Below, piece by piece: positions 23,719 through 32,444 of a DNA stretch of 64,000 nt. The position numbers were made by a program, and so were the translations under genes. The notes under the pieces were generated by a model, which saw nothing but the letters and a program-made list of their open reading frames with translations, had not been told where the DNA came from and did no database searches. Source of the stretch: Rossellomorea aquimaris (GTDB taxonomy: Bacteria > Bacillota > Bacilli > Bacillales > Bacillaceae_B); assembly GCF_035590735.1 (NCBI RefSeq), contig NZ_CP141595.1, positions 4,375,001-4,439,000 of the forward strand, read 5' to 3'. Positions within the stretch are counted from its first letter, which is position 1, and each line of letters begins with the position of its first letter.

Positions 23719-24984
23719 TCATTTATGTTTCACCGGTAAGGTTACTTCTACTTTTGTTCCCTTGTTGACTTCTGATACAATGAGTATAGACCCTTTATGG
23801 TCTTCAATGATCTTTTGACTAATGGTCAGCCCGAGTCCCATGCCTTTTTCTTTCAAAGTGAAGAACGGCTCACCCAGTCTCTTTAATCGATCAGGCGGTA
23901 TTCCCACCCCTTGATCTTGAATGGAGATGATGAACTTTTCGTTCAGAATGTTCCAGTTGACGCGGATTTCTCCTTCTTCCATCGATTCGATTGCATTTTT
24001 TATAATATTAATAAAGACCTGTACGCATTGATTTTTATCTCCAAATACGTGAATGGAGGATGATGGTACTTGAACATTTAATGTGATCCCTTTGAGGATT
24101 GCTTCATGCTCCATTACCTTGATCACATAGTTTAACACCTCATTCATATCAAAGACCTGGTATTCCCTCATTTGAGGTTTTGATAAAATGAGTAACTCTC
24201 CTACAATTTGGTTGATTCGATCCATCTCGGAGGACATGACGTTGAGATAATTTTCGGATACATGCTCATTCTCTTCAAGCAGTTGAATGAAGCCCTTGAT
24301 GCTTGTAAGGGGATTCCGGATCTCATGGGCGATTCCCGCCGCAAGCTCCCCGACTACCGATAATTTCTCTTTTCTTAATAGCATTTCTTCAGCTATTTTC
24401 TGCTGAGAAATATCCCGGCCGATGATGACTAATCCTTTTCTTGTCTGATTCGAATGAAATAACGGGACTTTTATGACATCAAAGGTCTTGTATTCACCGT
24501 TCGGAAGGTAGAATCCTTCTTCACATCTCGTTACCTTTTCAGCTTTCCAAGATTGTTCATCGGAGTCAACACAGTAGTCGAAGGCGTCTTTAAAAAAGGG
24601 AACCATCTCTCCTAATTCCCTGTCAGTCTTCCCTACATAATCAATTCGTTCAAGGTTATATAGTTTTCTGCCAAATTGATTGACCTTTAACCAGCGGCCC
24701 TGTCCATCCTTAAAGCACACAAAATCCGGCAGTGAATGGAGAAGGGTTGAAAGCTGATTTTCTTCTTCCAGCAATTTTCGATGCTCTGCCAGAAAGGTTT
24801 TCCCTTTTATTAATAAGTGTACCAGAAACGTTACCCCTACAATGGTTACCAGAAGGGCAGTGATTACGTTCCATGGCTTATCAATGGAGAGTAGAACGAT
24901 GAACTGTATGACAAATAGAGCCATGAGGATCATTATTTTGTTGTAAAATGTATGTTTTATCATATGATTCATTTTCTCCATCAT
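23719..24984 (-). CDS. PAS-domain sensor histidine kinase
   Basis: 421 residues: two membrane helices (~14-60), a PAS domain (~85-195), HisKA with the phosphorylated His in AAGIAHEIRNPLTSIKGFIQ (~215-245), and an ATPase domain with N box NIIKNAIESM, G1 DQGVGIPP and G2 KGMGLGLTIS. The layout is that of sporulation phosphorelay kinases (KinB/KinE-like), without a neighbouring response regulator, as usual for orphan phosphorelay kinases. Start ATG 24984. A weak hairpin (GGCTGC/GCAGCC, 23688-23711) follows. Confidence 0.88.
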   Translation of the reverse strand: MMEKMNHMIKHTFYNKIMILMALFVIQFIVLLSIDKPWNVITALLVTIVGVTFLVHLLIKGKTFLAEHRKLLEEENQLSTLLHSLPDFVCFKDGQGRWLKVNQFGRKLYNLERIDYVGKTDRELGEMVPFFKDAFDYCVDSDEQSWKAEKVTRCEEGFYLPNGEYKTFDVIKVPLFHSNQTRKGLVIIGRDISQQKIAEEMLLRKEKLSVVGELAAGIAHEIRNPLTSIKGFIQLLEENEHVSENYLNVMSSEMDRINQIVGELLILSKPQMREYQVFDMNEVLNYVIKVMEHEAILKGITLNVQVPSSSIHVFGDKNQCVQVFINIIKNAIESMEEGEIRVNWNILNEKFIISIQDQGVGIPPDRLKRLGEPFFTLKEKGMGLGLTISQKIIEDHKGSILIVSEVNKGTKVEVTLPVKHK

Positions 24985-25017
24985 CTAAGTCACCCGTCCC
25001 ACTCATACTTTTATTCG

Positions 25018-26568
25018 TTAAAATAAGTTAAATATATATGGACCGATTGAAGTAATATAGAACAAAATATAGATTCCCATGAAGTAAAAGGCACCTGCAA
25101 ATGATCCCCAATCTGGGTCCCGCCCTATTTTCCAAATCACCCATGTAATCACACTAATCAACAATAATAGTGCGTAGCCGCTTCCCGGAAACACCAAATA
25201 CTCCGGTGCCACTTGATAAAAATATGCGTTCATTGCATTGCTGGTGTAGCTGATCGGCATCAGCATAAATATGATGATTGATGCATATTCAGCCCAGCTG
25301 ATCCCGTCTTTTTCAAACGCATTTGGTCTGAATATATACAATAATATTAATAAAAAGAGGGATGGAAGCACCCAGTAAAAGGATGTCAATACCGTCACCA
25401 AGCTGCTGAACATCATGAGAACGCCGTTGTTCATAGCCTCTTTCACTGATCTTTTCGACCAGTTCGTACTTTCTGAAACGACTTGATCGTTCTGAGATGC
25501 CCCGTATAGTTCATATGTACCACCATCGTAATTAAACCAAACCAGTGCTTCCTCTGTTAATTGCACAGGTGAATATGTGACATGCTTGGTCGTACTAAGA
25601 GGAGAACCCTCCAGAACCCCCTGATCTTGAAAAGGAGCTGCATACAAGCTCATCGCACTGTTATCACCAATACGCTGTCCTTCTGAAGTGAACACCACGG
25701 ATTCTTTACCATCAACGTCTACAAACTGTACCCCACCGGCACTCTCCAGCTTTTCGCCGGTATCTTTATTTACGAATTCAATCTGACTCCCGGTTAAAAT
25801 CGATGATCCTAATTCCTGCAATGGAACCTGCACCTTGTATGTACTGTAGGAAAGCGTACCTTGTGTGCGTGATTTCTCATTGTATAGTAAGGTGAGCCGC
25901 TTGTCTGTTTCTTTAAACGCTAACCCATCCACCTTTTTATTCGGTGCTGTATTCACTAGTAAAAAAGGCTTCTCACTTACTTCACGGTTTTCATTCATAT
26001 AGTAGACGAAATCATGAGTATCATCTTGTGCCACCTGAATGACAGCTTTTCCGTTTTCTCCTACGTGCACATCAGAAATTCCAGATGGAAAAGTGTAGAC
26101 TTCCCTGGATGAACCTTCTTGCACATTATATTCATATAGTTGTCCTTTACTCCAATAATAGATATAGTTTGCGCTTGCTTCGAGACCCGTGATCTCTTTG
26201 GAAAGGATTTGATCCTCATTGTCCTGTGTCGATACTAAATTTCCATCTTTATAGTAGATGAACTCGTTGCCATCCGTCCAAAATGGATAGCCTCTAGTAA
26301 TCTTGGTATCAATGACTCTTTCAGCTGCTACACTCATTTCATCATTGATTGTATACGCATGAATCTTCCCTTTACTTGAGATGTATAGTTCCCCATTGTT
26401 TTGAAACACCTGAGGTCTCTCTGTTGATGTGAAGTCTAATGGGAGTGAACGGCTCCAGTTCGGCTGAGGTAATTCTTTCACTAATAACAGCTGGTGAAAG
26501 AACAAGGCAGCGATGAATAGAAGCATGATTCCTATAGGTATCCCAAATACTTTCAATTTTTCTCTCAT
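25018..26568 (-). CDS. Unknown membrane protein with an extracytoplasmic propeller-like domain
   Basis: 516 residues; not recognised. One N-terminal membrane helix (~8-28), a ~350-residue outside domain rich in short repeated strands with Tyr/Asp/Gly (for example FIYYKDGNLVSTQDN, YIYYWSKGQLYEYN, HDFVYYMNENREV), which suggests a beta-propeller, then four to five C-terminal helices (~385-516). Operon partner may be the histidine kinase 33 bases downstream, in which case the outside domain might sense a ligand; this is inference. A GGGGG ribosome binding site precedes the ATG. Confidence 0.7.
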   Translation of the reverse strand: MREKLKVFGIPIGIMLLFIAALFFHQLLLVKELPQPNWSRSLPLDFTSTERPQVFQNNGELYISSKGKIHAYTINDEMSVAAERVIDTKITRGYPFWTDGNEFIYYKDGNLVSTQDNEDQILSKEITGLEASANYIYYWSKGQLYEYNVQEGSSREVYTFPSGISDVHVGENGKAVIQVAQDDTHDFVYYMNENREVSEKPFLLVNTAPNKKVDGLAFKETDKRLTLLYNEKSRTQGTLSYSTYKVQVPLQELGSSILTGSQIEFVNKDTGEKLESAGGVQFVDVDGKESVVFTSEGQRIGDNSAMSLYAAPFQDQGVLEGSPLSTTKHVTYSPVQLTEEALVWFNYDGGTYELYGASQNDQVVSESTNWSKRSVKEAMNNGVLMMFSSLVTVLTSFYWVLPSLFLLILLYIFRPNAFEKDGISWAEYASIIIFMLMPISYTSNAMNAYFYQVAPEYLVFPGSGYALLLLISVITWVIWKIGRDPDWGSFAGAFYFMGIYILFYITSIGPYIFNLF

Positions 26569-26739
26569 CTGAATCCCCCTTATGTAAAATCCTTAGACTT
26601 CTGAATTTTAGCATAATTTATATAGGTTATCACCATTTTTTCCCAAAAGGAGCTTGGTTTCAATTATTCATTCTGTTTCAGTATATCATTTTCTTTCCAA
26701 TTTACTATCAATTATTGTCATATTTTGTCGTTTGATATT

Positions 26740-26962
26740 GCTCTTTTCGCAAAGATTGTTGTTTAATAACATAAGCTCTGTCAATTAGTTTGTGCTGGAT
26801 GGTGAGGGGAACTGCTCCGCTTTCCGCGGACGTTCGGCCGAGCCTCCTCAGCTTAGCCGAACGGGGTCTCGGCACGACCGTACTTCCGCAGGAGTCTACG
26901 CAGTTCCCCTCACCGTCAATAAGAGAATTTTAGTGACAGAGCTAAAAGGTGACAAAACAATC
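26740..26962 (+). repeat. MITE-like palindromic repeat, copy 2 (long form)
   Basis: Shares about 220 bases with 36831-37050, from GCTCTTTTCGCAAAGATTGT to the final AACAAT. Nested inverted repeats: GATTGTT/AACAATC at the ends, AGCTCTGTCA (26774-26783)/TGACAGAGCT (26934-26943), and GAGGGGAACTGC/GCAGTTCCCCTC around the GC-rich core. No coding frame. The structure resembles a miniature inverted-repeat element or a mobile structured RNA. Confidence 0.75.
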
Positions 26963-27071
26963 TAATAGAGACCATAATTACATGTCCTTAAAAGGAAATG
27001 GACCACTGCTCTTTTTAATAATATTGTTTTCAAAAAATTAGTGATTTCATTAAAAAAATTATACTGAGAAA

Positions 27072-27200
27072 GTTGATTGGAGCGGAAGGTGCTCGACTCC
27101 TGCGGGAATAGCGGGAAAGTTGAGACCCCACAGGGCAAAGCCCGAGGAGGCTCAACTCACGCCCCGCGGAAAGCGAGCATCCTGTAGCGGAAATCAACTA
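27072..27200 (-). repeat. GC-rich palindromic intergenic repeat, copy 3 (inverted)
   Basis: Reverse complement of the copy 1 core: GACTCCTGCGGGAATAGCGG ... GAGACCCCACAGGGCAAAGC, CCGAGGAGGCTC ... CCTGTAGCGGAA. Only 110 bases from copy 2 in the same gap; the whole 742-base gap 26569-27310 has no gene I can support. Confidence 0.8.
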
Positions 27201-27268
27201 CTACTTTCTTATCTAAGATAGCCTCAAACTTTGCGAAAAAACCAAAATAAAAGAGATTAAGGAATAAA

Positions 27269-27303
27269 AAAGATCCCTAAGAAACTATCGCTTCTCTGGG
27301 ATC
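27269..27303 (-). terminator. Terminator of kbl-tdh
   Basis: On the minus strand GATCCC pairs with GGGATC across a long loop, then TTTTTTATT. Confidence 0.7.
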
Positions 27304-27310
27304 AATCTGC

Positions 27311-28252
27311 TTACTTCGTTTTTAATTTTTCTAACATATCAGCTGTCATTTTGGCTAAGTCGTATTCTGCTTTGAAGCCCCATTCATTCATGGCTGCGCT
27401 GGAATCTATGGCGTTCGGCCAGCTTTCAGCAATGGTTTGGCGGACTGGATCTACGCTATAATCCAGCGTAAAGTCCGGTTGGTGGACGCGGATCGCTTTT
27501 GCAATATCCTCAGGTGCTACGCTCATGGCAGATACATTGAAGGAATTACGGTGCTCAAGCTTTGAACCGTCCGCTTCCATAAGATCGATGATCGCATTAA
27601 GTGCATCCGGCATATACATCATATCCATATGGGTTCCTTCACCGATGTATGAAGTATACTGGTTATTCTTGATTGCTTCATAATAAATTTCTACTGCATA
27701 ATCAGTCGTTCCGCCACCTGGTAATGTTTCATACGAAATCAGGCCTGGAAAGCGCAGTCCTCTTGTGTCCACCCCAAATTTAGTGAAGTAATAATCTGAT
27801 AAAAGTTCTCCTGATACTTTGTTTACTCCGTACATGGTGGTAGGGCGCATGATGGTATCTTGTGGAGTTGAATCCTTTGGCGTCGATGGACCGAATGCTC
27901 CAATCGAACTTGGAGTGAAGAACTGACATTCCAATTCTCTTGCTGCTTCCAGGGCATTTACCAATCCACCCATATTTAGATTCCAGGCAAGTAGGGGTTT
28001 TGCTTCCGCTGTTGCAGATAATAGAGCTGCGAGGTGAATAATGGTATCCACCTTATTCGTTTTAGCAATATCAAACATTTTCCCTGCATCAGTGACGTCT
28101 AATTGCTCAAATGGGCCGTCCGTTACGACAGGACTATCTGTTTCCCGGATATCTGTCGCAATGACGTTATCAGAACCGTACACAGTACGAAGTTTATTGG
28201 TGAGCTCAGAACCGATTTGTCCCAAGGCACCCGTTACTAGAATCTTTTTCAT
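27311..28252 (-). CDS. L-threonine 3-dehydrogenase, SDR type
   Basis: 313 residues. It oxidises L-threonine to 2-amino-3-ketobutyrate with NAD+. Extended SDR features: TGALGQIGSEL at the N-terminus, IHLAALLSATAE, catalytic YGVNKVSGE, and LRFPGLISYETLPGGGTTDY, which is typical of the epimerase-like threonine dehydrogenases rather than the zinc-dependent Tdh. It follows kbl by 106 bases on the same strand. The two enzymes act in succession, converting threonine to glycine and acetyl-CoA. Confidence 0.9.
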   Translation of the reverse strand: MKKILVTGALGQIGSELTNKLRTVYGSDNVIATDIRETDSPVVTDGPFEQLDVTDAGKMFDIAKTNKVDTIIHLAALLSATAEAKPLLAWNLNMGGLVNALEAARELECQFFTPSSIGAFGPSTPKDSTPQDTIMRPTTMYGVNKVSGELLSDYYFTKFGVDTRGLRFPGLISYETLPGGGTTDYAVEIYYEAIKNNQYTSYIGEGTHMDMMYMPDALNAIIDLMEADGSKLEHRNSFNVSAMSVAPEDIAKAIRVHQPDFTLDYSVDPVRQTIAESWPNAIDSSAAMNEWGFKAEYDLAKMTADMLEKLKTK

Positions 28253-28358
28253 CGTCTTTCCTCCTGCATTTCCCTATGGTGATAGAATGATTTCATTATT
28301 CATGCAGATAGGGCTGACTTTTATAGCCAGACCCTATCACATTATTTATAAAGGGGGG

Positions 28359-29549
28359 TTAGATAATTCCCATTTCTTTACCGACTTTTTCATATGCTTT
28401 AATCGCTTGATCAAGCATGTCTTTCGTATGGGCTGCTGAAGGCATATTTCTCACGCGTCCTGTTCCTCTTGGTACGGTTGGGAACACAATGGATTTGGCA
28501 TATACACCCTCTTCATACAGGCGTTTACTGAAGTCCTGGGTTGCCTGCTCTTCACCGATGATAACCGGAGTGATAGGAGTCTCACTGTTTCCAATATCAA
28601 AGCCAAGCTTCGTCAGCTCTTCTTTCAGATAGCGACTATTTTCCCACATATTATCTTGAAGCTCTGTAGAGTTCATGATGAGATCAAGTGCTTCTGTACA
28701 AGCCGTAACATCAGCCGGAGTCAAGGATGTAGAGAATAGGAATGGACGTGAGCGTACCTTTAACCAGTCGATCAGGTTCTGAGTTCCTGCCACATATCCA
28801 CCAACTACACCTATTGCTTTCGATAACGTACCCATTTGGAAGTCCACTTTGTCTGATAGGCCAAAGTGTTTGACCGTTCCTGCACCTTTTCCAAGGACCC
28901 CGGAACCGTGAGCGTCATCTACATACGTCATGATATCAAATTCCTCAGCAATTTCAACGATTTCAGGAAGTTTACATACATCTCCATCCATTGAAAATAC
29001 TCCGTCGGTGATGATCATGATTTTGTTGTATTGACCCGATTCCTTGGCTTCTTTTGCTTTCGCACGAAGATCTTCCATATCTGAGTGACCAAAACGGATA
29101 ATCTTTGCTTTCGAAAGACGACATCCGTCAATAATGGAAGCATGGTTCAGTTCATCAGAAAGGATGGCGTCGTTCTTGTCCATAACCGCTGAAATGGCAG
29201 CCATATTACAGTTGAAACCTGATTGATAAGCAATGGCTGCTTCTGTGCCTTTAAACTTCGCGAGCTTTTCTTCCAGTTTCACATGTAGATCAAGGGTACC
29301 ATTGATTGTACGAACGGCTCCAGCCCCTACACCATATTCTTTCACCGCTTCGATCGCTACTTTTTTCAGGCGTTCATCCGTTGCGAGTCCAAGATAATTA
29401 TTAGAAGAAAGGTTCACAAGTTTCTTATCATTGATCGTAATCATCGGTCCGTTTGCACCTTGTAATGGATCGATTTCATTATATAAACCACGTGATTTTA
29501 GGTCTTCAAGATTTTCCTGTAAAAAATGATCTAATGTTTTACTAGTCAT
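28359..29549 (-). CDS. kbl: Glycine C-acetyltransferase (2-amino-3-ketobutyrate CoA ligase)
   Basis: 396 residues. PLP enzyme of the alpha-oxoamine synthase family that splits 2-amino-3-ketobutyrate with CoA to glycine and acetyl-CoA. Motifs: INDKKLVNLSSNNYLGLA, DELNHASIIDG, YVDDAHGSGVLG, and the PLP lysine in GTLSKAIGVVGGYVAG. Family length is ~395. ATG start with AGGAGGATACGT upstream. First gene of kbl-tdh; a cre-like site lies just before the ribosome binding site. Confidence 0.93.
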   Translation of the reverse strand: MTSKTLDHFLQENLEDLKSRGLYNEIDPLQGANGPMITINDKKLVNLSSNNYLGLATDERLKKVAIEAVKEYGVGAGAVRTINGTLDLHVKLEEKLAKFKGTEAAIAYQSGFNCNMAAISAVMDKNDAILSDELNHASIIDGCRLSKAKIIRFGHSDMEDLRAKAKEAKESGQYNKIMIITDGVFSMDGDVCKLPEIVEIAEEFDIMTYVDDAHGSGVLGKGAGTVKHFGLSDKVDFQMGTLSKAIGVVGGYVAGTQNLIDWLKVRSRPFLFSTSLTPADVTACTEALDLIMNSTELQDNMWENSRYLKEELTKLGFDIGNSETPITPVIIGEEQATQDFSKRLYEEGVYAKSIVFPTVPRGTGRVRNMPSAAHTKDMLDQAIKAYEKVGKEMGII

Positions 29550-29566
29550 ATACGTATCCTCCTGTT

Positions 29567-29582
29567 ATGTAAGCGTTTTAAA
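29567..29582. promoter_or_regulatory. cre site (CcpA) ahead of kbl-tdh
   Basis: ATGTAAGCGTTTTAAA matches WTGNAARCGNWWWCAW at 15 of 16 positions and lies directly upstream of the kbl ribosome binding site, where CcpA could act as a roadblock. Glucose repression of threonine catabolism would make sense. The rest of 29583-29865 is AT-rich with no gene seen. Confidence 0.6.
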
Positions 29583-29865
29583 AACAAATGTCCACTCCAA
29601 AAACACACTATTTATCAGTTGACTCTTTATGATTGCTAATGATTATTCTGCTTCTTAGTTTAACATGTTTTTTTGTGATGGACAAAATATATCTTATCAA
29701 TTTAGTTTGTGTTTCTATAAGCGACTTCATGCAATTACTCGAGTAAAACTTTGAGACTTTATGTCGGTGAAGAAAAAAATTCTCATAATGAACCCTGCTC
29801 GTTAAATTTGTTGCTAAGCTTTCACAAAAACCTATTTAAATAATAATTCTGAGAAGAGCCAACAG

Positions 29866-29893
29866 AAAAAAGGGTCTCTCAATTGAGAGACCG
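29866..29893 (-). terminator. Terminator of the metalloprotease gene
   Basis: On the minus strand GGTCTCTC-aatt-GAGAGACC, followed by CTTTTTTC. Confidence 0.9.
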
Positions 29894-29910
29894 CCAATAA
29901 AGTATGGAAG

Positions 29911-32055
29911 TTAATTTTTCTTAATATTCTTTTCCTTTAGTTTCACTTCATACGTGAAATCAACCGGATTCTTATCTGACACCGGGGCAGCATAAGATGT
30001 AATCATATAATTTTTACCGTTTTGGAATAACTGACGGAGTTGAAGAGCGTCTTCTTCCGTTACGTTAAATGGATCGACTGTTACAACTTTATGCTTCGTT
30101 TTTGAACCTTTCTTGTTACCTACTTCTCTTTCGTTAACGAAAGTTACAGTGTATTCTACGTACTCACCTTTTAGTTCCGCAAAAGATTTGAAACCTTCTA
30201 CTGAGTTCCCTTCATTTGAGTAGCCTATTTCAGGAATTTCAATATTATCTACAAACCAACCTGAATCATTGTAACCCCAGTCTGTTAAGTAACGGAAAGA
30301 AATCAGTACCTTTTGGCCAGCATATTCACTTAAGTCAAAGCTTTCTTGTTTCCAGTCTTCATAATGACCTGTGAATCCTGGAAGGTTTTCTTTAATCTTC
30401 GGATATCCTTCCTCTACAACATCTGAACGAGTATTTTCATTTGCCAGCGATGTCCAGGTATCGCCGCCATCAGTAGAGACTTGAACCACTCCAAAATCCC
30501 ATTGCTCTTCGATATCGATAAGATTATCAAAATTTAATGTCGCAGAGTCCACACTTGAAAGGTCTGCATCAAAAATAATCGCACTATCTAATTCATCCCC
30601 TTTATTTGCCCATAGGACTTGATTGTCTCCTCCAAGTGGGTTTGCTACTGATTTCCACGGAACAGGTAAGAAGTCCACTCCGTCAAATTCAATAGATCTA
30701 ATTTTATCTTGAAAATCCAGCTCTTTGAAGTCACCGCCCCACGCAGGAACGCCTTCTTTTTCAAATGTTGATGCTTTTTCGTAATCTACCGTTTTTCCAC
30801 GTAGATCACCTTCATTATTAATGGGAAGTTCCCTTAGATTAATACTTTCAAAGTCATAAGTACCTCCAGTACCGTCATCTAGAGATAGAGCTGTAATAAA
30901 GTTTTGGTACAGCTTGGTGAAATCTTCTTTTTCACCAGATTGCTTTAACATATCATCAACACTCTCTAACCCTTGCATCTCACTCTTAGCAAGGTCACGG
31001 ATGAATTCTTGACCATATTTGTCGTACATATAAAGAGTGAATAGATATACTTGACCATAATCAGCAATAGTTTCCGGACCTGTTTCCGCTGAACGATGAT
31101 CATCCCAGTTTACTAATGAGTTCTCAGGGTGATCGAGATAGAAATTGATCGATCCTTCACCATGTCCATATCCACCTAAGAATTCTGAGAATGTTGACAT
31201 TCCTTCATTTAGCCAAGATTCTTCTGCTCCATCATTGTCAGCATGAATCAAGTGCTGAAGCTCGTGGATGGTTGTAGCGTAAAAGGTGTTTTCCAGACGT
31301 GTTTCCCAGCTGTTCGTATCAATGGTAATGATATTACGATCAATATAGTTCTCGAGAGTTTGCCAGAAGAATCCTGCAACAAAGAATGGATATGTTGGGT
31401 CATAGTAGCCATCGTCTTTGATATTATCGACTAGCATAATGACTTTATCACTACCTTCGTAATAGCCCTCAGGTAAACCTACCATTCCGGGCAGTGGAGA
31501 ATTAGATCCGTCCAATGTATCAGGTTTACCGAAGAAGTCAGTAGCTACCGGGTACATATTCGAGTCAAATTCAGCACGTAACTTGTCCACTTGCTCTTGG
31601 GTAACAACGTGTGCCGGACGCTCGTCCCCTTCAGGGAAGCTCAAGTCATTCGCCACCCAAATCTCTACATTTTCACCTACACTACGCAGAGTAAATTCTT
31701 TAAACTGTAAATCTCTGTCCAGAAATACTTTTGTCCCTCCGTCATATGTAAATTCACTATTTTGACTTTCTTCTGATGAGTTTATGCCACCTTCGCTGTT
31801 GAAATTGAGCTCGCTTGCTTGTTTCTTTAAATCAGCTTCTGCTTTTTTCAGGTAACTTTCATCTTCGGAAAGTCTGTTTAGAACGCCATCGATATCGACT
31901 CGATCACCGTATCGTTCGACATTCCATTCCGGGGCAGAGGTAGTGGCTTTTGCAGATGGAGTAGTAGTAATCGGTGCTAATAAGCCTAATGCTAATGCAC
32001 CTGTGGAAAGAATTGATAAAACTTTTGTTTTCACTAAGTGAATCTCCCTTCGCAT
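29911..32055 (-). CDS. Secreted zinc metalloprotease, immune-inhibitor-A-like
   Basis: 714 residues with a Sec signal peptide (to about residue 38). The zinc site is TTIHELQHLIHA, with the third ligand in WLNEGMSTFSEF about 20 residues on, giving a gluzincin-like pattern. The C-terminal part holds the repeat typical of InhA-type proteases (SFRYLTDWGYNDSGWFVDNIEIPE) and a final MAM-like or VEG-like region. Probably exported to degrade proteins outside the cell; substrate unknown. A cre-like site lies 58 bases upstream, suggesting glucose repression. Start GTG/ATG choice near 32055 or 32034 (MVKTKVL-like, VKTKVLSILS) is uncertain. Confidence 0.82.
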   Translation of the reverse strand: MRREIHLVKTKVLSILSTGALALGLLAPITTTPSAKATTSAPEWNVERYGDRVDIDGVLNRLSEDESYLKKAEADLKKQASELNFNSEGGINSSEESQNSEFTYDGGTKVFLDRDLQFKEFTLRSVGENVEIWVANDLSFPEGDERPAHVVTQEQVDKLRAEFDSNMYPVATDFFGKPDTLDGSNSPLPGMVGLPEGYYEGSDKVIMLVDNIKDDGYYDPTYPFFVAGFFWQTLENYIDRNIITIDTNSWETRLENTFYATTIHELQHLIHADNDGAEESWLNEGMSTFSEFLGGYGHGEGSINFYLDHPENSLVNWDDHRSAETGPETIADYGQVYLFTLYMYDKYGQEFIRDLAKSEMQGLESVDDMLKQSGEKEDFTKLYQNFITALSLDDGTGGTYDFESINLRELPINNEGDLRGKTVDYEKASTFEKEGVPAWGGDFKELDFQDKIRSIEFDGVDFLPVPWKSVANPLGGDNQVLWANKGDELDSAIIFDADLSSVDSATLNFDNLIDIEEQWDFGVVQVSTDGGDTWTSLANENTRSDVVEEGYPKIKENLPGFTGHYEDWKQESFDLSEYAGQKVLISFRYLTDWGYNDSGWFVDNIEIPEIGYSNEGNSVEGFKSFAELKGEYVEYTVTFVNEREVGNKKGSKTKHKVVTVDPFNVTEEDALQLRQLFQNGKNYMITSYAAPVSDKNPVDFTYEVKLKEKNIKKN

Positions 32056-32112
32056 AGAGAATTTATTTGTAAAACCAAAGTTATCATAACATAAATAATA
32101 TTCTGAATAAAT

Positions 32113-32128
32113 GTATAAACGCTTTCAA
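32113..32128. promoter_or_regulatory. Possible cre site ahead of the metalloprotease gene
   Basis: Minus-strand TTGAAAGCGTTTATAC fits the cre consensus at 14 of 16 positions, including the central AAGCG. Confidence 0.45.
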
Positions 32129-32382
32129 ACAGAAGCTCAATCACTATATTATACCTATATTTTACCATTTAGTTAGGTCCTTAATATCAATCGGTCGACA
32201 TGATTTGATAATTATTTTCAATCAAGTTTATTTATGTTAGTTCTTTTTAACTATTCAATAGACAAAGTTCTACTTTAACGGAGTGAGAATATCTTTATTT
32301 ACCAGGTTCATCAAGATTCACTCCATGTATCTGGTTGATCCCCAGTAGTTAAGAAGTTACTGTCATAAACTATCCACAAATA

Positions 32383-32400
32383 ATGTGAAATAATTCACAA
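32383..32400. promoter_or_regulatory. Rex (redox repressor) operator of the lactate permease
   Basis: ATGTGAAATAATTCACAA: matches the Rex operator TTGTGAA-N4-TTCACAA except at one outer base; the inner 16 bases form a near-perfect palindrome. It also contains TGTGA-N6-TCACA, the Fnr half-site pattern. It lies about 45 bases before the lactate permease start. In B. subtilis ldh-lctP is a Rex target, which favours Rex. Confidence 0.75.
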
Positions 32401-32444
32401 ATTCATTGTAAAATATAGATATAAACATTAAGCAGGTGATGGAA

